Source: CAYRLW01 sp964425215 | Lineage (GTDB): Bacteria; Spirochaetota; Spirochaetia; Treponematales; Breznakiellaceae | Direction of reading: 5' to 3' | Assembly (NCBI GenBank): GCA_964425215.1 | Contig: CAYRLW010000028.1 | Location: 1-43,305, forward strand | Length of the DNA: 43,305 nucleotides | In this document: one piece after another, positions 25,936 through 34,247 of the stretch | Numbering within the stretch: position 1 is the first letter of the stretch | How the letters are laid out: the number at the start of each line of letters is the position of its first letter | Notes under the pieces: generated by a model | Database searches by the model: none | What the model was told of the DNA's origin: nothing | The model's input: only the letters and a program-made list of their open reading frames with translations | Position numbers and translations under genes: made by a program

Positions 25936-25994
25936 GTTGGAGATTACTTCAGACAGTGCTCAGCCCCCAAGACGCTACCGCCCCAATCTGCTCC

Positions 25995-26019
25995 AACGCG
26001 GTATAGCTCGGAAAAGTTC
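25995..26019 (-). promoter_or_regulatory. Weak candidate ECF promoter of the hybrid kinase
   Basis: On the minus strand TGAAC is followed by 17 bases and CGTT, about 60 bases upstream of the kinase start. It differs from GGAAC at one base. Chance occurrence is possible. Apart from the long hairpin at 26284, the 778-base gap 25936-26713 shows no gene. Confidence 0.3.
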
Positions 26020-26283
26020 ACGTGCGAGCGCTGGCGTCAAATATCGTGGCGAAGCGAGCCGATCCCGGTTGCTTAGAGAAATTTAGTAAGGGATAAACGG
26101 CGCTGGTACGGTTGCGCTCTGCCGCCTAGGCCAACCGGACCGACAATCTGCGGGCACCAGAAGGCATGTCCACTCGTCGGTCAGTATCGAACGTGCGCCC
26201 TTAATCCGGGCAAGGCGTCAAGCTGGTTTGTGATCGTTGCAGGCCTGATCGATTTCCGTCTGAGCGAACGTTCCAGCTTCAAG

Positions 26284-26336
26284 CTCCGCCGGCGCCTCGG
26301 TCGCGAGCCACCTTCGCGCCCGAGGCGCCGGCGGAG
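26284..26336. repeat. Long perfect stem-loop (17-bp stem)
   Basis: CTCCGCCGGCGCCTCGG and its exact complement are separated by 19 bases. Those 19 bases themselves contain a further 5-bp stem (CGCGA/TCGCG). The result is a 53-base, nearly fully paired structure in a gene-free region between the kinase promoter and structured element copy 2. It could be a terminator, the end of a small mobile element or an RNA. Confidence 0.7.
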
Positions 26337-26696
26337 TCCGATTTCTCAGAGCGGGTTTCTTGGCTCATACGGCGTAGCGCGAGGAGCAGGTCCGAAATGA
26401 AGCACCCTGGCCATGGAGGGCCGACGCGCGGAGCTATTAAGGTGTCCCGGCAAAGGCTGGATCCCATTGGGAGGGACTGAGACGCATCACTCAGCGTTGA
26501 CTCCACCCGGCCCGGCACGCGGCATCTGGAGGGCGACAGAGCTTTGATGGACTGGTCGTTATCGTCAGGGCTGTCGCGCGTCTGATTTGTAAGCCGGGCG
26601 ACGCGAGACGCATATATTTCGTTGCCGCTTAGGCTGAACCGCCTTTTGGCCCCGTGACGGCCGCACCCCGGGATGCAATCCGCAACGAGCTGGTCT

Positions 26697-26774
26697 AGGT
26701 TTGACCGCCCCAAGTGCTCTCAGGGCGAGGCGGTCCGTCCCGAAGCCTTCCTGCTTTGGCTGAGGACGGGCCGC
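26697..26774 (+). ncRNA. Structured element copy 2 (degenerate first hairpin)
   Basis: It aligns to copies 1 and 3. The second hairpin is well kept (GCGGTCCGTCCC with a GACGGGCCGC arm, loop with CCTTCCTGCTTTGG) and is followed by CTTTTG, a terminator-like T stretch. The first hairpin retains only about 5-7 pairs, and the GAAAC/CGTT promoter is not found upstream. It may be a decayed copy. Confidence 0.45.
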
Positions 26775-26848
26775 TTTTGAGAATGCGGAAACGCGGGCCG
26801 GGGGCGCCTCTCACCGTGTCGTGCGCCCTAAGAGGGAGTCTTGTGTCG

Positions 26849-26998
26849 ATGCTGAACAGAAAGCCGATCATGGCGCGGGCCTTCGAGCTGGCCGCTTCAG
26901 GTCTTTTCCGATATGCGACACGTTTCCGACTTCGATTGGCGTTCGCGTCAATGCCGAAGAGCGCCGGGTCGTTTCTGCTGCTCGACGGTCAGCGCTAA
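26849..26998 (+). CDS. Small hypothetical protein (49 aa)
   Basis: ATG 26849 lies 9-10 bases after GGGAG. The start MLNRKPIMARAFELAASGLF resembles a family of short alphaproteobacterial proteins that begin with a 'KPIxxRAFELAxSG' helix and normally continue with a second short helix. The remainder here does not fit that family, so the 3' end may be shifted. It overlaps the convergent wHTH gene by 51 bases. Confidence 0.45.
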   Translation: MLNRKPIMARAFELAASGLFRYATRFRLRLAFASMPKSAGSFLLLDGQR

Positions 26999-28024
26999 CA
27001 CCATGGCCGCGCCGAACACGGCGCCTTCCAATGCCGCCGTAGTGATCTGGCTGACCGGCCCAAACGTCGCTTCGCCAAATAGGCGCAGGTGATCTAGGTT
27101 TAACTGCGCCCCGGGGAACTGCGCAGCCAGCGCTGCCAGGCTGCCTCCCATCAGCCGCCCACCAAGCAAGGCGGTGCTCGCCCCTGCAAGACCCGCCAGA
27201 ACCGCTCCGGTTAGTAGAGCGATCCACCGTTGTTTTCCCCGCGCGATCCACACGCCGGCGCCGATCGCGACGCCGAGCAATAGGCCTTCGCCGGCGCCCG
27301 TCATCGCTGTGGGCGCCGCTCCGAACAGCAGGTTGAAGGCATCCAGCCCGGCCAGCCGCACCAATGCGCCCACGACAAGTCCGCCGCAGGCGCCGCCAAG
27401 CAAAAACCAGAGCTCCCGCCGCAGCAAGACGAAGTTCGCCGCCCCGACCCCGAACCCGACACTCGATCCCCCGATCATCCCGACTACAGCCGTTAAGGCG
27501 GCGAGCACCAGCAATCCGGACAGTGAGCCGCCCGCGCCGCCATCCGCGATCCCGGCAAAACCGTAGGCCAGACCGCCGATTAACCCCGCCGCGCCGCCGC
27601 CGATGAGCCCTGCCCGACCCATGCCTATGAACTGCGCCAACGCCTCGCTTCGACCGGCTCGAGGATTGGAGTCGCCCCGCGCCGCATCGGTGTCCCCGCT
27701 TCCGGCAAGGCCGGGCGTCACTGGTGCGATGAAGCGATACCCATGGCGGGGAACTGTCTCGATGAACCGAGGCCTTCCTGCCTCGTCTCCGAGGGCTTTA
27801 CGCAGGGACCGCACACACTGGGTCAGCGCCTCGTCAGTGACAGGAACGCCCTTCCATATCTCATCCAGAAGGCGCGCCTTGGTCACCAGCCTGCCCTCCT
27901 CGGCCACCAGCAGTACAAGCGCGTCGAGATAGCGACCGGACAGCTCTACCCGCCCGCCGTCATCGAACAAACGGCGATCCGCAGCATCCAGAATGAAGCG
28001 GTCGAAACGATAAACGCCAGCCAC
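26948..28024 (-). CDS. Winged-helix (OmpR/CadC-type) membrane regulator
   Basis: Residues 1-105 are a Trans_reg_C winged helix: FDRFILDAADRRLF, then GRYLDALVLLVAEEGRLVTKARLLDEIW, then VRSLRKALGDEAGRPRFIETVPRHGYRF. Instead of the single helix of CadC/ToxR, residues 135-345 form about seven Gly/Ala-rich membrane segments. The design suggests a DNA-binding domain tethered to a membrane sensor. It is divergent from the membrane protein gene at 28114, with only 89 bases between. Confidence 0.9.
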   Translation of the reverse strand: MAGVYRFDRFILDAADRRLFDDGGRVELSGRYLDALVLLVAEEGRLVTKARLLDEIWKGVPVTDEALTQCVRSLRKALGDEAGRPRFIETVPRHGYRFIAPVTPGLAGSGDTDAARGDSNPRAGRSEALAQFIGMGRAGLIGGGAAGLIGGLAYGFAGIADGGAGGSLSGLLVLAALTAVVGMIGGSSVGFGVGAANFVLLRRELWFLLGGACGGLVVGALVRLAGLDAFNLLFGAAPTAMTGAGEGLLLGVAIGAGVWIARGKQRWIALLTGAVLAGLAGASTALLGGRLMGGSLAALAAQFPGAQLNLDHLRLFGEATFGPVSQITTAALEGAVFGAAMVLALTVEQQKRPGALRH

Positions 28025-28113
28025 GTTTTTCAGGATTTCCTCACCGGGCGCTCAGGACTTTCACCGCCCACGCCTTCACCGTTCAAGCCTCACCCAAGCT
28101 GGAAACGAAGGCA

Positions 28114-28698
28114 ATGACGAACATTATGGCGCCCAACCCCGACGACCGACTGACCTCGACCCTGCGCCTGATCGGCTGGACACTCGTCGCGGGTCTTCTG
28201 CTCACGCCTGCCATCGCGATGCGGATCACCGACGAGGTTCAGTGGACCACCTCGGACTTCATCTTCGCTGGCCTCGTCCTGATCGGCGCGGGCGCGATTG
28301 CAGAACTGGCGGTGCGCACCTCTGGCGCCTGGTCATACCGGATCGGCGCCGGCCTTGCTGTGCTCGCTTCGGCGCTGTTGCTTTGGATCAATGGTGCCGT
28401 AGGGATCATCGGATCTGAAGACAATCCGGCAAACCTGCTCTATCTGGCCGTCATCCTGGCTGCATTCGTGGGCGCAGTCGCTAGTCGGTTCCGCTCGGGC
28501 GGCCTCTCGTGGGCTATGGTATCGGCCGCCGGGCTACAGGCCGTGATCGGCGCCCTTGCCGTCTCGCGGGGCTGGGGTGCCGGCTCCGAGAACTGGTCTC
28601 AGCCGGTGATCGTGCTGAGCATTGTTTTCTCCCTGATCTGGTTGGCGTCAGCGGCCCTTTTCCGTCGTGCAGCCCGTACCGGGGCCGACGCAAGGTGA
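28114..28698 (+). CDS. Hypothetical multi-pass membrane protein (194 aa)
   Basis: It has about six hydrophobic segments, starting TLRLIGWTLVAGLLLTPAIAM and then DEVQWTTSDFIFAGLVLIGAGAIAEL. Small proteins of this type are frequent beside membrane-bound winged-helix regulators in Caulobacterales and Sphingomonads. Divergent placement suggests control by the 26948-28024 regulator. Start could be ATG 28114 or the ATG four codons later. No named family is known to me. Confidence 0.75.
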   Translation: MTNIMAPNPDDRLTSTLRLIGWTLVAGLLLTPAIAMRITDEVQWTTSDFIFAGLVLIGAGAIAELAVRTSGAWSYRIGAGLAVLASALLLWINGAVGIIGSEDNPANLLYLAVILAAFVGAVASRFRSGGLSWAMVSAAGLQAVIGALAVSRGWGAGSENWSQPVIVLSIVFSLIWLASAALFRRAARTGADAR

Positions 28699-28912
28699 GG
28701 CGAAGCCGCCTCGCCAAGGGCAACTCAGATCGGCTTGAAAGCGGTCTGTGCTGTTGGAGCGGGTCCGCAAAGGGTCGAGCCGCGACCTAGGCTTCTGGTC
28801 CCAAACCGAACCTTGGCCAAGGAGGCCCAAAGGCGGACGCCCCCAACTTCAGCTAGGGGAAAGCGGACGTAAGAGCGCTTTGCTATGGGGCGCCGATCAC
28901 GCTGATGAATCC

Positions 28913-28937
28913 GGGTGACACAGCCAGCCTGTCACCC
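28913..28937. terminator. 8-bp hairpin in the 28,699-29,160 gap
   Basis: GGGTGACA and TGTCACCC are perfect arms with a 9-nt loop, 215 bases after the membrane protein gene. There is no T-run. The gap otherwise holds only short frames without ribosome binding sites. Confidence 0.35.
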
Positions 28938-29160
28938 TGACTCGGGCCAGGCCGACCCGCTGCGCAGATGAAAAGCTGCGCGGCTCGGCCTGTGGAACCT
29001 GGCCGCGACCTATACCTCACGGCGCTCAAAGGCAGGGCGGATGAGTTAAGCAGCAGGTCGCGGCTGAAACGACTGTCGCCTGAAACGACGAAAGCGCGCC
29101 GGGCGAACCGCGCCGAGGCAAAGAACGGGGCGCGCCTTATCACGACTTAACGCAGACCTC

Positions 29161-29178
29161 TTGACGTGGCGACGTCAA
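29161..29178. promoter_or_regulatory. Inverted repeat TTGACGT-N4-ACGTCAA
   Basis: It has perfect 7-base arms and lies 45 bases upstream of ATG 29223. It is a plausible operator or promoter element (it contains TTGACG). No regulator can be assigned. Confidence 0.45.
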
Positions 29179-29222
29179 GTTCCAGATAGCGAGCGCCTTC
29201 AATTTTCACTGGAGATGCTTCG

Positions 29223-29525
29223 ATGCGAACCATCGTTGTTGAGTCCGCCGGCGATGCCTGGGCAGTCCGTGTGGACGATGTTGAGCCTCAACTGTTTGTG
29301 CGCGGAAGAACGGCGGAGGCGGTCGCTAGAAAGCTCGCGGAAACGCTAGCCGCTTCTGGTGAGCAGGTCGAAATTCAACTGTTCCTGCGCAATGGCGAAA
29401 AGGCCGCGCGCTTCATATGCCTGCCGCCCGCCTCTGAAGAAGATCGGCCGCTGTTAGTCGGGGGCAGTCTGCTGGCGCGCGTGGCCGCAGTTGAGGGTAT
29501 CGATATACACGGGTTCGCAGCTTAA
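29223..29525 (+). CDS. Small hypothetical protein, DUF2188-like start (100 aa)
   Basis: ATG 29223 has GGAG about 9 bases upstream. Residues 1-75 read MRTIVVESAGDAWAVRVDD, then GRTAEAVARKLAETLAASGEQVEIQLFLRNGE. This is a strand-helix-strand layout like DUF2188 proteins, which take a W-V pattern near the start and end in a nucleotide-like beta-hairpin. The match is not strong, and the function is unknown. Confidence 0.65.
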   Translation: MRTIVVESAGDAWAVRVDDVEPQLFVRGRTAEAVARKLAETLAASGEQVEIQLFLRNGEKAARFICLPPASEEDRPLLVGGSLLARVAAVEGIDIHGFAA

Positions 29526-29644
29526 GCATGAAAAAGCCCGTCCCAGCGTAAGCGTCCAGACATATGGAACATCGACCACTTCGTTTCCGTTGCGCAGTTC
29601 TACAGGGAGAAGTGGCCAAAGGCGTCTTGGGAGGACAGAGCGGC

Positions 29645-29725
29645 GTGACCGAAGAGAGCAATAAAGCGTTAGTGGAGGTGGTCGGTAATCCAGCGGACGA
29701 CGCACCGGAACCGCAGGGCTTCTGA
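29645..29725 (+). CDS. Micro-ORF (26 aa) coupled to the next gene
   Basis: GTG 29645 follows GGAGGA at 8 bases. The peptide MTEESNKALVEVVGNPADDAPEPQGF ends in TGATG, overlapping the start of the 29725 gene by one base. The frame can be extended to ATG 29564 (53 aa). Ribosome site and overlap support translation. No family is recognised. Confidence 0.4.
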   Translation: MTEESNKALVEVVGNPADDAPEPQGF

Positions 29726-30039
29726 TGGAGACGTTTCCCTGGGTCTTCGTGCTTATCGGCGGGCCGCTTCTGCTCTTGGCGGCCTTTATCTGGGCCTACG
29801 CGCGATCGGCCCGTCAGGATAACAGGATTGATCCCGACACGCCGGGCGATGATCCTTCCAAAGCATGTAACGCGCATCTACCGTCGAAGCGGCATTTTAA
29901 TGCACAATGCCCGCCCCCCAAGGATGGCGGGCTGATCGCGGGATCTGATGGCTCGACCAAGTTGGATGTGCCGGGTAGGTCATCACGATGCAACAAACGC
30001 CGGTTCGCGATCAATTCCTGGCTCTCATCATCTGCATAG
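29725..30039 (+). CDS. Small membrane-anchored protein (104 aa)
   Basis: The N-terminus METFPWVFVLIGGPLLLLAAFIWAYARSAR is a single membrane anchor of a type common in alphaproteobacteria (VFVLIGGPLLL then a charged tail). Normally the tail is short and acidic. Here it continues into an unrelated-looking Cys/Pro/Ser-rich part, so the 3' half may be out of the original frame. It overlaps the next small ORF by 52 bases. Confidence 0.5.
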   Translation: METFPWVFVLIGGPLLLLAAFIWAYARSARQDNRIDPDTPGDDPSKACNAHLPSKRHFNAQCPPPKDGGLIAGSDGSTKLDVPGRSSRCNKRRFAINSWLSSSA

Positions 30040-30194
30040 GCGCCATTGTGGCAGGACTGTCGGCTCTGGCCATGATCGCAGGCCTGCTAGTAGTTTCTAC
30101 GCTGTATTGTTCGGCTAGCCCTGCGCCGCACCGCCGCTTCCAACTAGGCGGGACCATGGACTTGGCGGACTGCTGTAGCCGTGAGAGCCTTTGA
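29988..30194 (+). CDS. Small single-pass membrane protein (68 aa)
   Basis: ATG 29988 opens MQQTPVRDQF followed by one long hydrophobic stretch (LALIICIGAIVAGLSALAMIAGLLV) and a short tail. The ribosome binding site is weak. It overlaps the previous frame and ends 2 bases before ATG 30197. No family is recognised. Confidence 0.45.
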   Translation: MQQTPVRDQFLALIICIGAIVAGLSALAMIAGLLVVSTLYCSASPAPHRRFQLGGTMDLADCCSRESL

Positions 30195-30196
30195 TT

Positions 30197-30505
30197 ATGA
30201 AGCGAGACGAACGGACCGTCGAAGACTGGGAAGCCTTTGACGAGGAGCTGAAGGGCCCGCTCGGAACCGCCCTGCGGACAACCGGCGTCATCCTCGAGCA
30301 GCGGATGCGCGAGCGGGAGCTGACGTGGGCCGAGCTCGATGACAATCAGGTTGTCGAACTGTTCCTGTCGGCCTTCATGGAAGCCGCTCCCCGCGCCTAT
30401 TCCCACAAAGATCCCGCCGACTTGGAACAGGCCATCGCGATGATGGCGGAAGGCATCAGAATGGAGATGGCGGCCACCGCCGACACCAGCCAATCCCTAA
30501 GCTGA
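30197..30505 (+). CDS. Hypothetical acidic helical protein (102 aa)
   Basis: ATG 30197 is chosen over the TTG two codons earlier. The protein is soluble and helical (DWEAFDEELKGPLGTALRTTGVILEQRM, then ELFLSAFMEAAPRAYSH), with acidic and basic residues spaced as in a helical bundle. No domain is recognised. Codon use is like the neighbours. It converges on the YciE-type gene, with a strong terminator hairpin between them. Confidence 0.6.
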   Translation: MKRDERTVEDWEAFDEELKGPLGTALRTTGVILEQRMRERELTWAELDDNQVVELFLSAFMEAAPRAYSHKDPADLEQAIAMMAEGIRMEMAATADTSQSLS

Positions 30506-30554
30506 CGAGCACATAGCCGTGACGATGGACGAGTCCAGGGCCACATAGCGCGAG

Positions 30555-30582
30555 ACGGGCGGCCGATCATCCGGCCGCCCGT
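30555..30582. terminator. Bidirectional terminator hairpin between convergent genes
   Basis: ACGGGCGGCCG and CGGCCGCCCGT are perfect 11-bp arms with a 6-nt loop, placed between the stop codons of the converging genes at 30505 and 30589. Confidence 0.8.
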
Positions 30583-30588
30583 GCCCGA

Positions 30589-31089
30589 CTACTTCGCAGT
30601 CTGAAGAGCTTCGGCGTTTACCGCTGCATCGGCGATCGTGGTGAGGTCCTCGTCGGTCTGGGACTCTTCCTGCAACGTCTCGTCCAGCAGGGCGGCGGCA
30701 TCATTCAGGCCCAACACTAGGGCCCAGCGCTTCAGTGTGCCGTAGCGCGTGATCTCATAGTGTTCGACGGCTTGGGCGGCGGCCAGCAGGCCAGCGTCCA
30801 GGGCAGGCGTGCCCTTGTACTCTTCCATGATCTCGTCGCCTTCGGCCAGGATGCCTTCAATGGCGTCGCATGTCTTGCCGCGGGGCGCCTTGCCGATGAT
30901 CTCGAACACCTGCTGGAGGCGCTCGATCTGGCCTTCGGTCTGGTCCTTGTGCTTCTCGAAGGCAGCCTTCAATTCAGCGGACTGCGCGGCCCTGGCCATC
31001 TTCGGCAAGGACTTCAGTATTTTCCGCTCGGCGTAATAGATGTCTTTGAGCGTGTCGTGGAACAGGGTGTCGAGTGTCTTCTCGGCCAT
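30589..31089 (-). CDS. YciE/YciF-type ferritin-like protein (DUF892)
   Basis: The frame extends upstream, but ATG 31089 gives the normal 166-residue family length (MAEKTLDTLFHDTLKDIYYAER). It is a four-helix bundle with the ferritin-like carboxylates: YYAERKILKSLPKM, then EKHKDQTEGQIERLQQVF, then AAQAVEHYEITRYGTL. DUF892 proteins are cytoplasmic and induced by osmotic and general stress. A GGAAC with a CTTT 16-17 bases later lies about 60 bases upstream. Confidence 0.92.
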   Translation of the reverse strand: MAEKTLDTLFHDTLKDIYYAERKILKSLPKMARAAQSAELKAAFEKHKDQTEGQIERLQQVFEIIGKAPRGKTCDAIEGILAEGDEIMEEYKGTPALDAGLLAAAQAVEHYEITRYGTLKRWALVLGLNDAAALLDETLQEESQTDEDLTTIADAAVNAEALQTAK

Positions 31090-31326
31090 GTGAAAAACCT
31101 TTGGGTGATGCGCCCAGCGCGCGGACCGGAAAAGAGCGAGGCGACCATTGGTTCCCGGCACGGCTGGCCAACGCCTTATCGAGATCTGATCCCGACACCA
31201 TGGAACGACAAAAGCCCGCCCTAGCGACTTGACGATCACACGACTGATGTAACCCCATTCTCCAGAGCGTTGAACCATATCGGGGCTAAGCAGTTAGCCA
31301 AAGCCAGGCATGAGGGAGAGGGCGAT

Positions 31327-31746
31327 ATGGCCATAGGCGAACTATCAGGCGGGTTGATTCGACCCCTACACCGCATACTGCTGGCGTTTCCGATCAGCCT
31401 CTTCACCTTCGCCCTGTTCACCGACATCGCTTATCTGAAGACCGCGGAGATTCAGTGGACGAATTTTTCGGCCTGGCTGATCACCGGCGCACTGGTATTT
31501 GGCGGGATCGCAGGCGTCTTCTCTATCATCGATTTTGTCGTTGGCGCGCGGGAGCGGTCGCGCTTCAGCCAGATCCATCTGGTTGCGCTTGCCCTGGCCT
31601 GGGTGCTGGGGCTGATCAACGCCTTCAAGCACAGCCAGGACGCCTGGAGCTCGGTCGGCGCTTTCGGCCTGATCCTGTCGCTCCTATGCACCTTGCTGGT
31701 CTTCGTCGCCGGCTGGATCGCCTATTCCGCGCGGGAGACAATCTGA
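31327..31746 (+). CDS. DUF2231 family membrane protein
   Basis: The frame is open from 31270, but GAGGGAGAGG before ATG 31327 and the family start (MAIGELSGGLIRPLHRILLAFPISLFT) favour the shorter form, 139 aa. Four membrane segments follow, with the DUF2231 pattern HRILLAFPISLFTFALFTDI. The stop overlaps the start of the sorbosone dehydrogenase gene, an association often seen for this family. Confidence 0.88.
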   Translation: MAIGELSGGLIRPLHRILLAFPISLFTFALFTDIAYLKTAEIQWTNFSAWLITGALVFGGIAGVFSIIDFVVGARERSRFSQIHLVALALAWVLGLINAFKHSQDAWSSVGAFGLILSLLCTLLVFVAGWIAYSARETI

Positions 31747-33053
31747 TGAACAAGAACCTGCTCGCCGCCAGCGCCGCGACCTTTGCGATGGCGTTGACCG
31801 CAGCCTCCTGCGGCAACGCCAGCGATCCCCAGCTCAACCAGACGGGCGGCGCCCCTGACCTGCCAAGGATAAATGAGACCCTCGTCCCAGCGATGAAGAT
31901 CAGTCCGCCCGCCAACTGGAACGGGGAGGCTCCAACCGTTCCGCAGGGCTTTACCGTCAGCGCCTTCGCGACCGACCTGAAGATCCCGCGTCAGATGCTG
32001 GTCCTCCCGAACGGCGACGTGCTCGTGGCTGAGGGGCGCGGCGGTCACGCGCCGCCGCTTCGCCCCAAGGACGTGATCGCCGGTTTCATCAAGAAGCAGG
32101 GCAACACCAAGATCAGCGGCGGCGACCGCATCACCCTGCTGCGCGACGCCGATAACGACGGCGTCCCCGAACTGCGCGCCGTCCTGGTCGATAATCTGGA
32201 TGCGCCATACGGTCTGGCCTATGTGGAGGGCTACCTCTACGTCGCCGAGCAGGGTGCGCTGACCCGTTTCGCCTTCCAGCCGGGGCAGACGGGTATCGCG
32301 ACCCCGCCCCAGCGAGTCACAGCTCTGCCCTCGCGCGTGAATCACCACTGGACCAAGTCCCTGACCGTCAGCGCGGACGGCGCCAGGCTCTATGTGGGCA
32401 TCGGTTCCAACTCCAATATCGGCGAACGCGGCATGGCGGTGGAAGAGGAGCGGGCGGTTGTCTGGGAAATTGACCGCGCGACCGGGGCGCGTCGCACGAT
32501 CGCCACCGGCATCCGCAATCCGACCGCTCTGGCGATCGAACCGACCACCGGCCTCCTGTGGTCAGTGGTCAACGAGCGTGACGAACTGGGCCCTCAACTG
32601 GTGCCTGACTACCTGACCCAGGTTCGCGACGGCGCCTTCTACGGCTGGCCCTACAGCTATTGGGGCCAGAATCTCGATCCGCGCGTGATGCCTCAAAAGC
32701 CTGACATGGTCGCCAAGGCCGTCAAGCCCGACTACGCCCTGGGCTCGCACGTCGCGGCGCTTGGTCTCGACTTCGCGCGCAGCGGCGGCTTCGGCGGCCA
32801 GTACGCCGACGGCGCCTTCATCGGTATGCACGGGAGTTGGAACCGTCAGGACCCGTCCGGGTACAAGGTCGCCTGGGTCCCGTTCAGCGGCGGCCGCCCC
32901 GTGGGACAGCCCATCGATTTCGCCACGGGCTTCCTCAAGGACGGCGAGGCCCGTGGCCGCCCGGTCGGCGTGGCCTTTGATCCGGCAAAGAGAATTCTCC
33001 TGGTTGCTGACGACCTATCTAACACGGTGTGGCGGATCGCCCCATCGGGGTGA
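31746..33053 (+). CDS. Sorbosone dehydrogenase-family lipoprotein (PQQ-type beta-propeller)
   Basis: The 435-residue protein has a signal peptide with a lipobox-like ALTAASC (Cys about 22) and a six-bladed glucose/sorbosone dehydrogenase propeller. Visible motifs are NGDVLVAEGRG, DAPYGLAYVEGYLYVAEQGAL, NHHWTKSLTVSADG, IRNPTALAIEPTTGLLWSVVNERDELG, DGAFYGWPYSYWGQ, HGSWNR and the final GVAFDPAKR. Such proteins are periplasmic PQQ-dependent oxidoreductases, and the substrate is unknown. It overlaps the DUF2231 stop by one base, so membrane partner and dehydrogenase are coupled. Confidence 0.92.
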   Translation: MNKNLLAASAATFAMALTAASCGNASDPQLNQTGGAPDLPRINETLVPAMKISPPANWNGEAPTVPQGFTVSAFATDLKIPRQMLVLPNGDVLVAEGRGGHAPPLRPKDVIAGFIKKQGNTKISGGDRITLLRDADNDGVPELRAVLVDNLDAPYGLAYVEGYLYVAEQGALTRFAFQPGQTGIATPPQRVTALPSRVNHHWTKSLTVSADGARLYVGIGSNSNIGERGMAVEEERAVVWEIDRATGARRTIATGIRNPTALAIEPTTGLLWSVVNERDELGPQLVPDYLTQVRDGAFYGWPYSYWGQNLDPRVMPQKPDMVAKAVKPDYALGSHVAALGLDFARSGGFGGQYADGAFIGMHGSWNRQDPSGYKVAWVPFSGGRPVGQPIDFATGFLKDGEARGRPVGVAFDPAKRILLVADDLSNTVWRIAPSG

Positions 33054-33424
33054 TGCGTCACGGTCACAACGCATGATTGAACCGTCGTCGTTCCGAACCG
33101 TTAGCCGACTATGACCTACGGCCAATCGACTACACCCCGCCCTTAATTCGGCGCACGCTTGGAAGCTGACGGCTTCGTACCAGTCCTGCTGAAGTGCGCG
33201 GATGAGGGTCAACATTCGAGAGCCGGTCATGTGACGCCCACGCGACGGGCGGTGAGGCGGCTGGTGTTAGCAAGAGGCCTGGCCGAGGTTACCGTCCTCG
33301 ACGTACACGCAGCTCTCGGTGGTCCGCCCGTCCTCACCTCACGGCTCACTAGGATCACCCGGCTGTCCCGTGGACGCGCGGTCCGCTCTACCTCGGTGCC
33401 ATCTCAGACCAAACGAAGGGCGCC

Positions 33425-33563
33425 GGTGGACGTCAGACGTCCAAGGCGGCTCCCAAGGCTAAGCCGGGTCGCCGGCCGAAGGCCGGCTGATCCCGACTGG
33501 ACCCTTTAGCCTTCTGGCGGCGTGGTCGAGCCGTCTTGTCTGGGCTGATCGCCTTGAGGGGCA
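33425..33563 (+). repeat. 139-bp direct repeat, left copy (mucR 3' end)
   Basis: It aligns without gaps to 34662-34800 at about 124 of 139 bases. It encodes only the last 21 codons of MucR (GGRQTSKAAPKAKPGRRPKAG) and the 3' end of the convergent gene found at 34743. No mucR body precedes it. The rest of 33054-33424 shows no gene. Confidence 0.85.
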
Positions 33564-33575
33564 GCATGGCGTAAT

Positions 33576-34154
33576 ATGCGAGCGGCGATCGTCTCTGCGC
33601 GACGACCACGTGAGTATTCGCCGTCCGCAAACGCCCTCCTGCACCCGGACATCCGCGGCCCCGAAAGCTCGTCTCACCCCTGGCTGATCGACATGGACGG
33701 CGTCGGTCCGGGCAAACGGCAGCAGATTGTCGGCTTCGCGAGCAACCTCGGGCTGCACAGCCTCTCACGGCGAAGCGAGAAAGCGGAGCTGCTGCATCCA
33801 GCGCTCAGCCAGCCGGTCATGGAAGCGGTTCTGGCTACCCCGTCTTACGTGTTGACGAAAGGAGGGCAAGACCGCCTTCTGGCCCGTGAAGCCTTTGCTG
33901 ACCGACTGCCGCAGGCTCTGGTCCATCGCCGGTCCAAGGCCGAACTCGGCGGCTATTACGGCCGTGTCGTCGCCGCGAACATCGACCGCCTGCGTCCTCA
34001 TCTCCTCGAGGGACATCTCGCCCAGCAGGGTCTGATCGACCGCGATCAGGTCGAGGCCGCACTCCAGCTCGAGCACCTGATCTGGCAGGGCGGCTACCTG
34101 GAGCTGATGATGCTGGCTCTGATCGAGAGTTGGACCAAGGCCTGGCAGCGCTGA
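33576..34154 (+). pseudogene. C-terminal remnant of an asparagine synthase/lasso-peptide cyclase-like enzyme
   Basis: The 192-codon frame reads HPWLIDMDGVGPGKRQQIVGF, LLHPALSQPVMEAVLATPSYVLTKGGQDRLLAREAFADRLP, VHRRSKAELGGYYGR and LIWQGGYLELMMLALIE. This is the end of an AsnB-type synthetase domain as used by lasso-peptide maturation C proteins (normally about 580-620 aa). The glutaminase domain and the SGGxDS ATP loop are missing. The truncation point lies 13 bases after the left 139-bp repeat, pointing to a recombination event. No precursor, B protein or transporter is present. Confidence 0.8.
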
Positions 34155-34247
34155 GATCAGATTTGCGCGCCCTGGATTCAGGACGTCATGTATTGGCATA
34201 GGCCTGTCAGACGGCGGCGTTACAGGATATCCAGAGCGTGAACTTTT

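Noticed and set aside
26543..26556. GATGGACTGG match to the dusA attachment region as the far island end
   Set aside because: Only about 10 contiguous bases match, too short for an att core of this integrase class.
26279..26713. Minus-strand frame of 144 aa covering the long hairpin
   Set aside because: No start signal or domain, erratic composition, and it includes the hairpin and part of structured element copy 2.
29531..29560. AAAAAGCCCGTCCC sequence after the 29223 gene as a terminator
   Set aside because: No complementary arm is present nearby.
33159..33509. Plus-strand frame of 116 aa before the cyclase remnant
   Set aside because: Arg/Pro-rich low-complexity translation, and its end lies out of frame in the mucR duplication; no sign of a lasso precursor.
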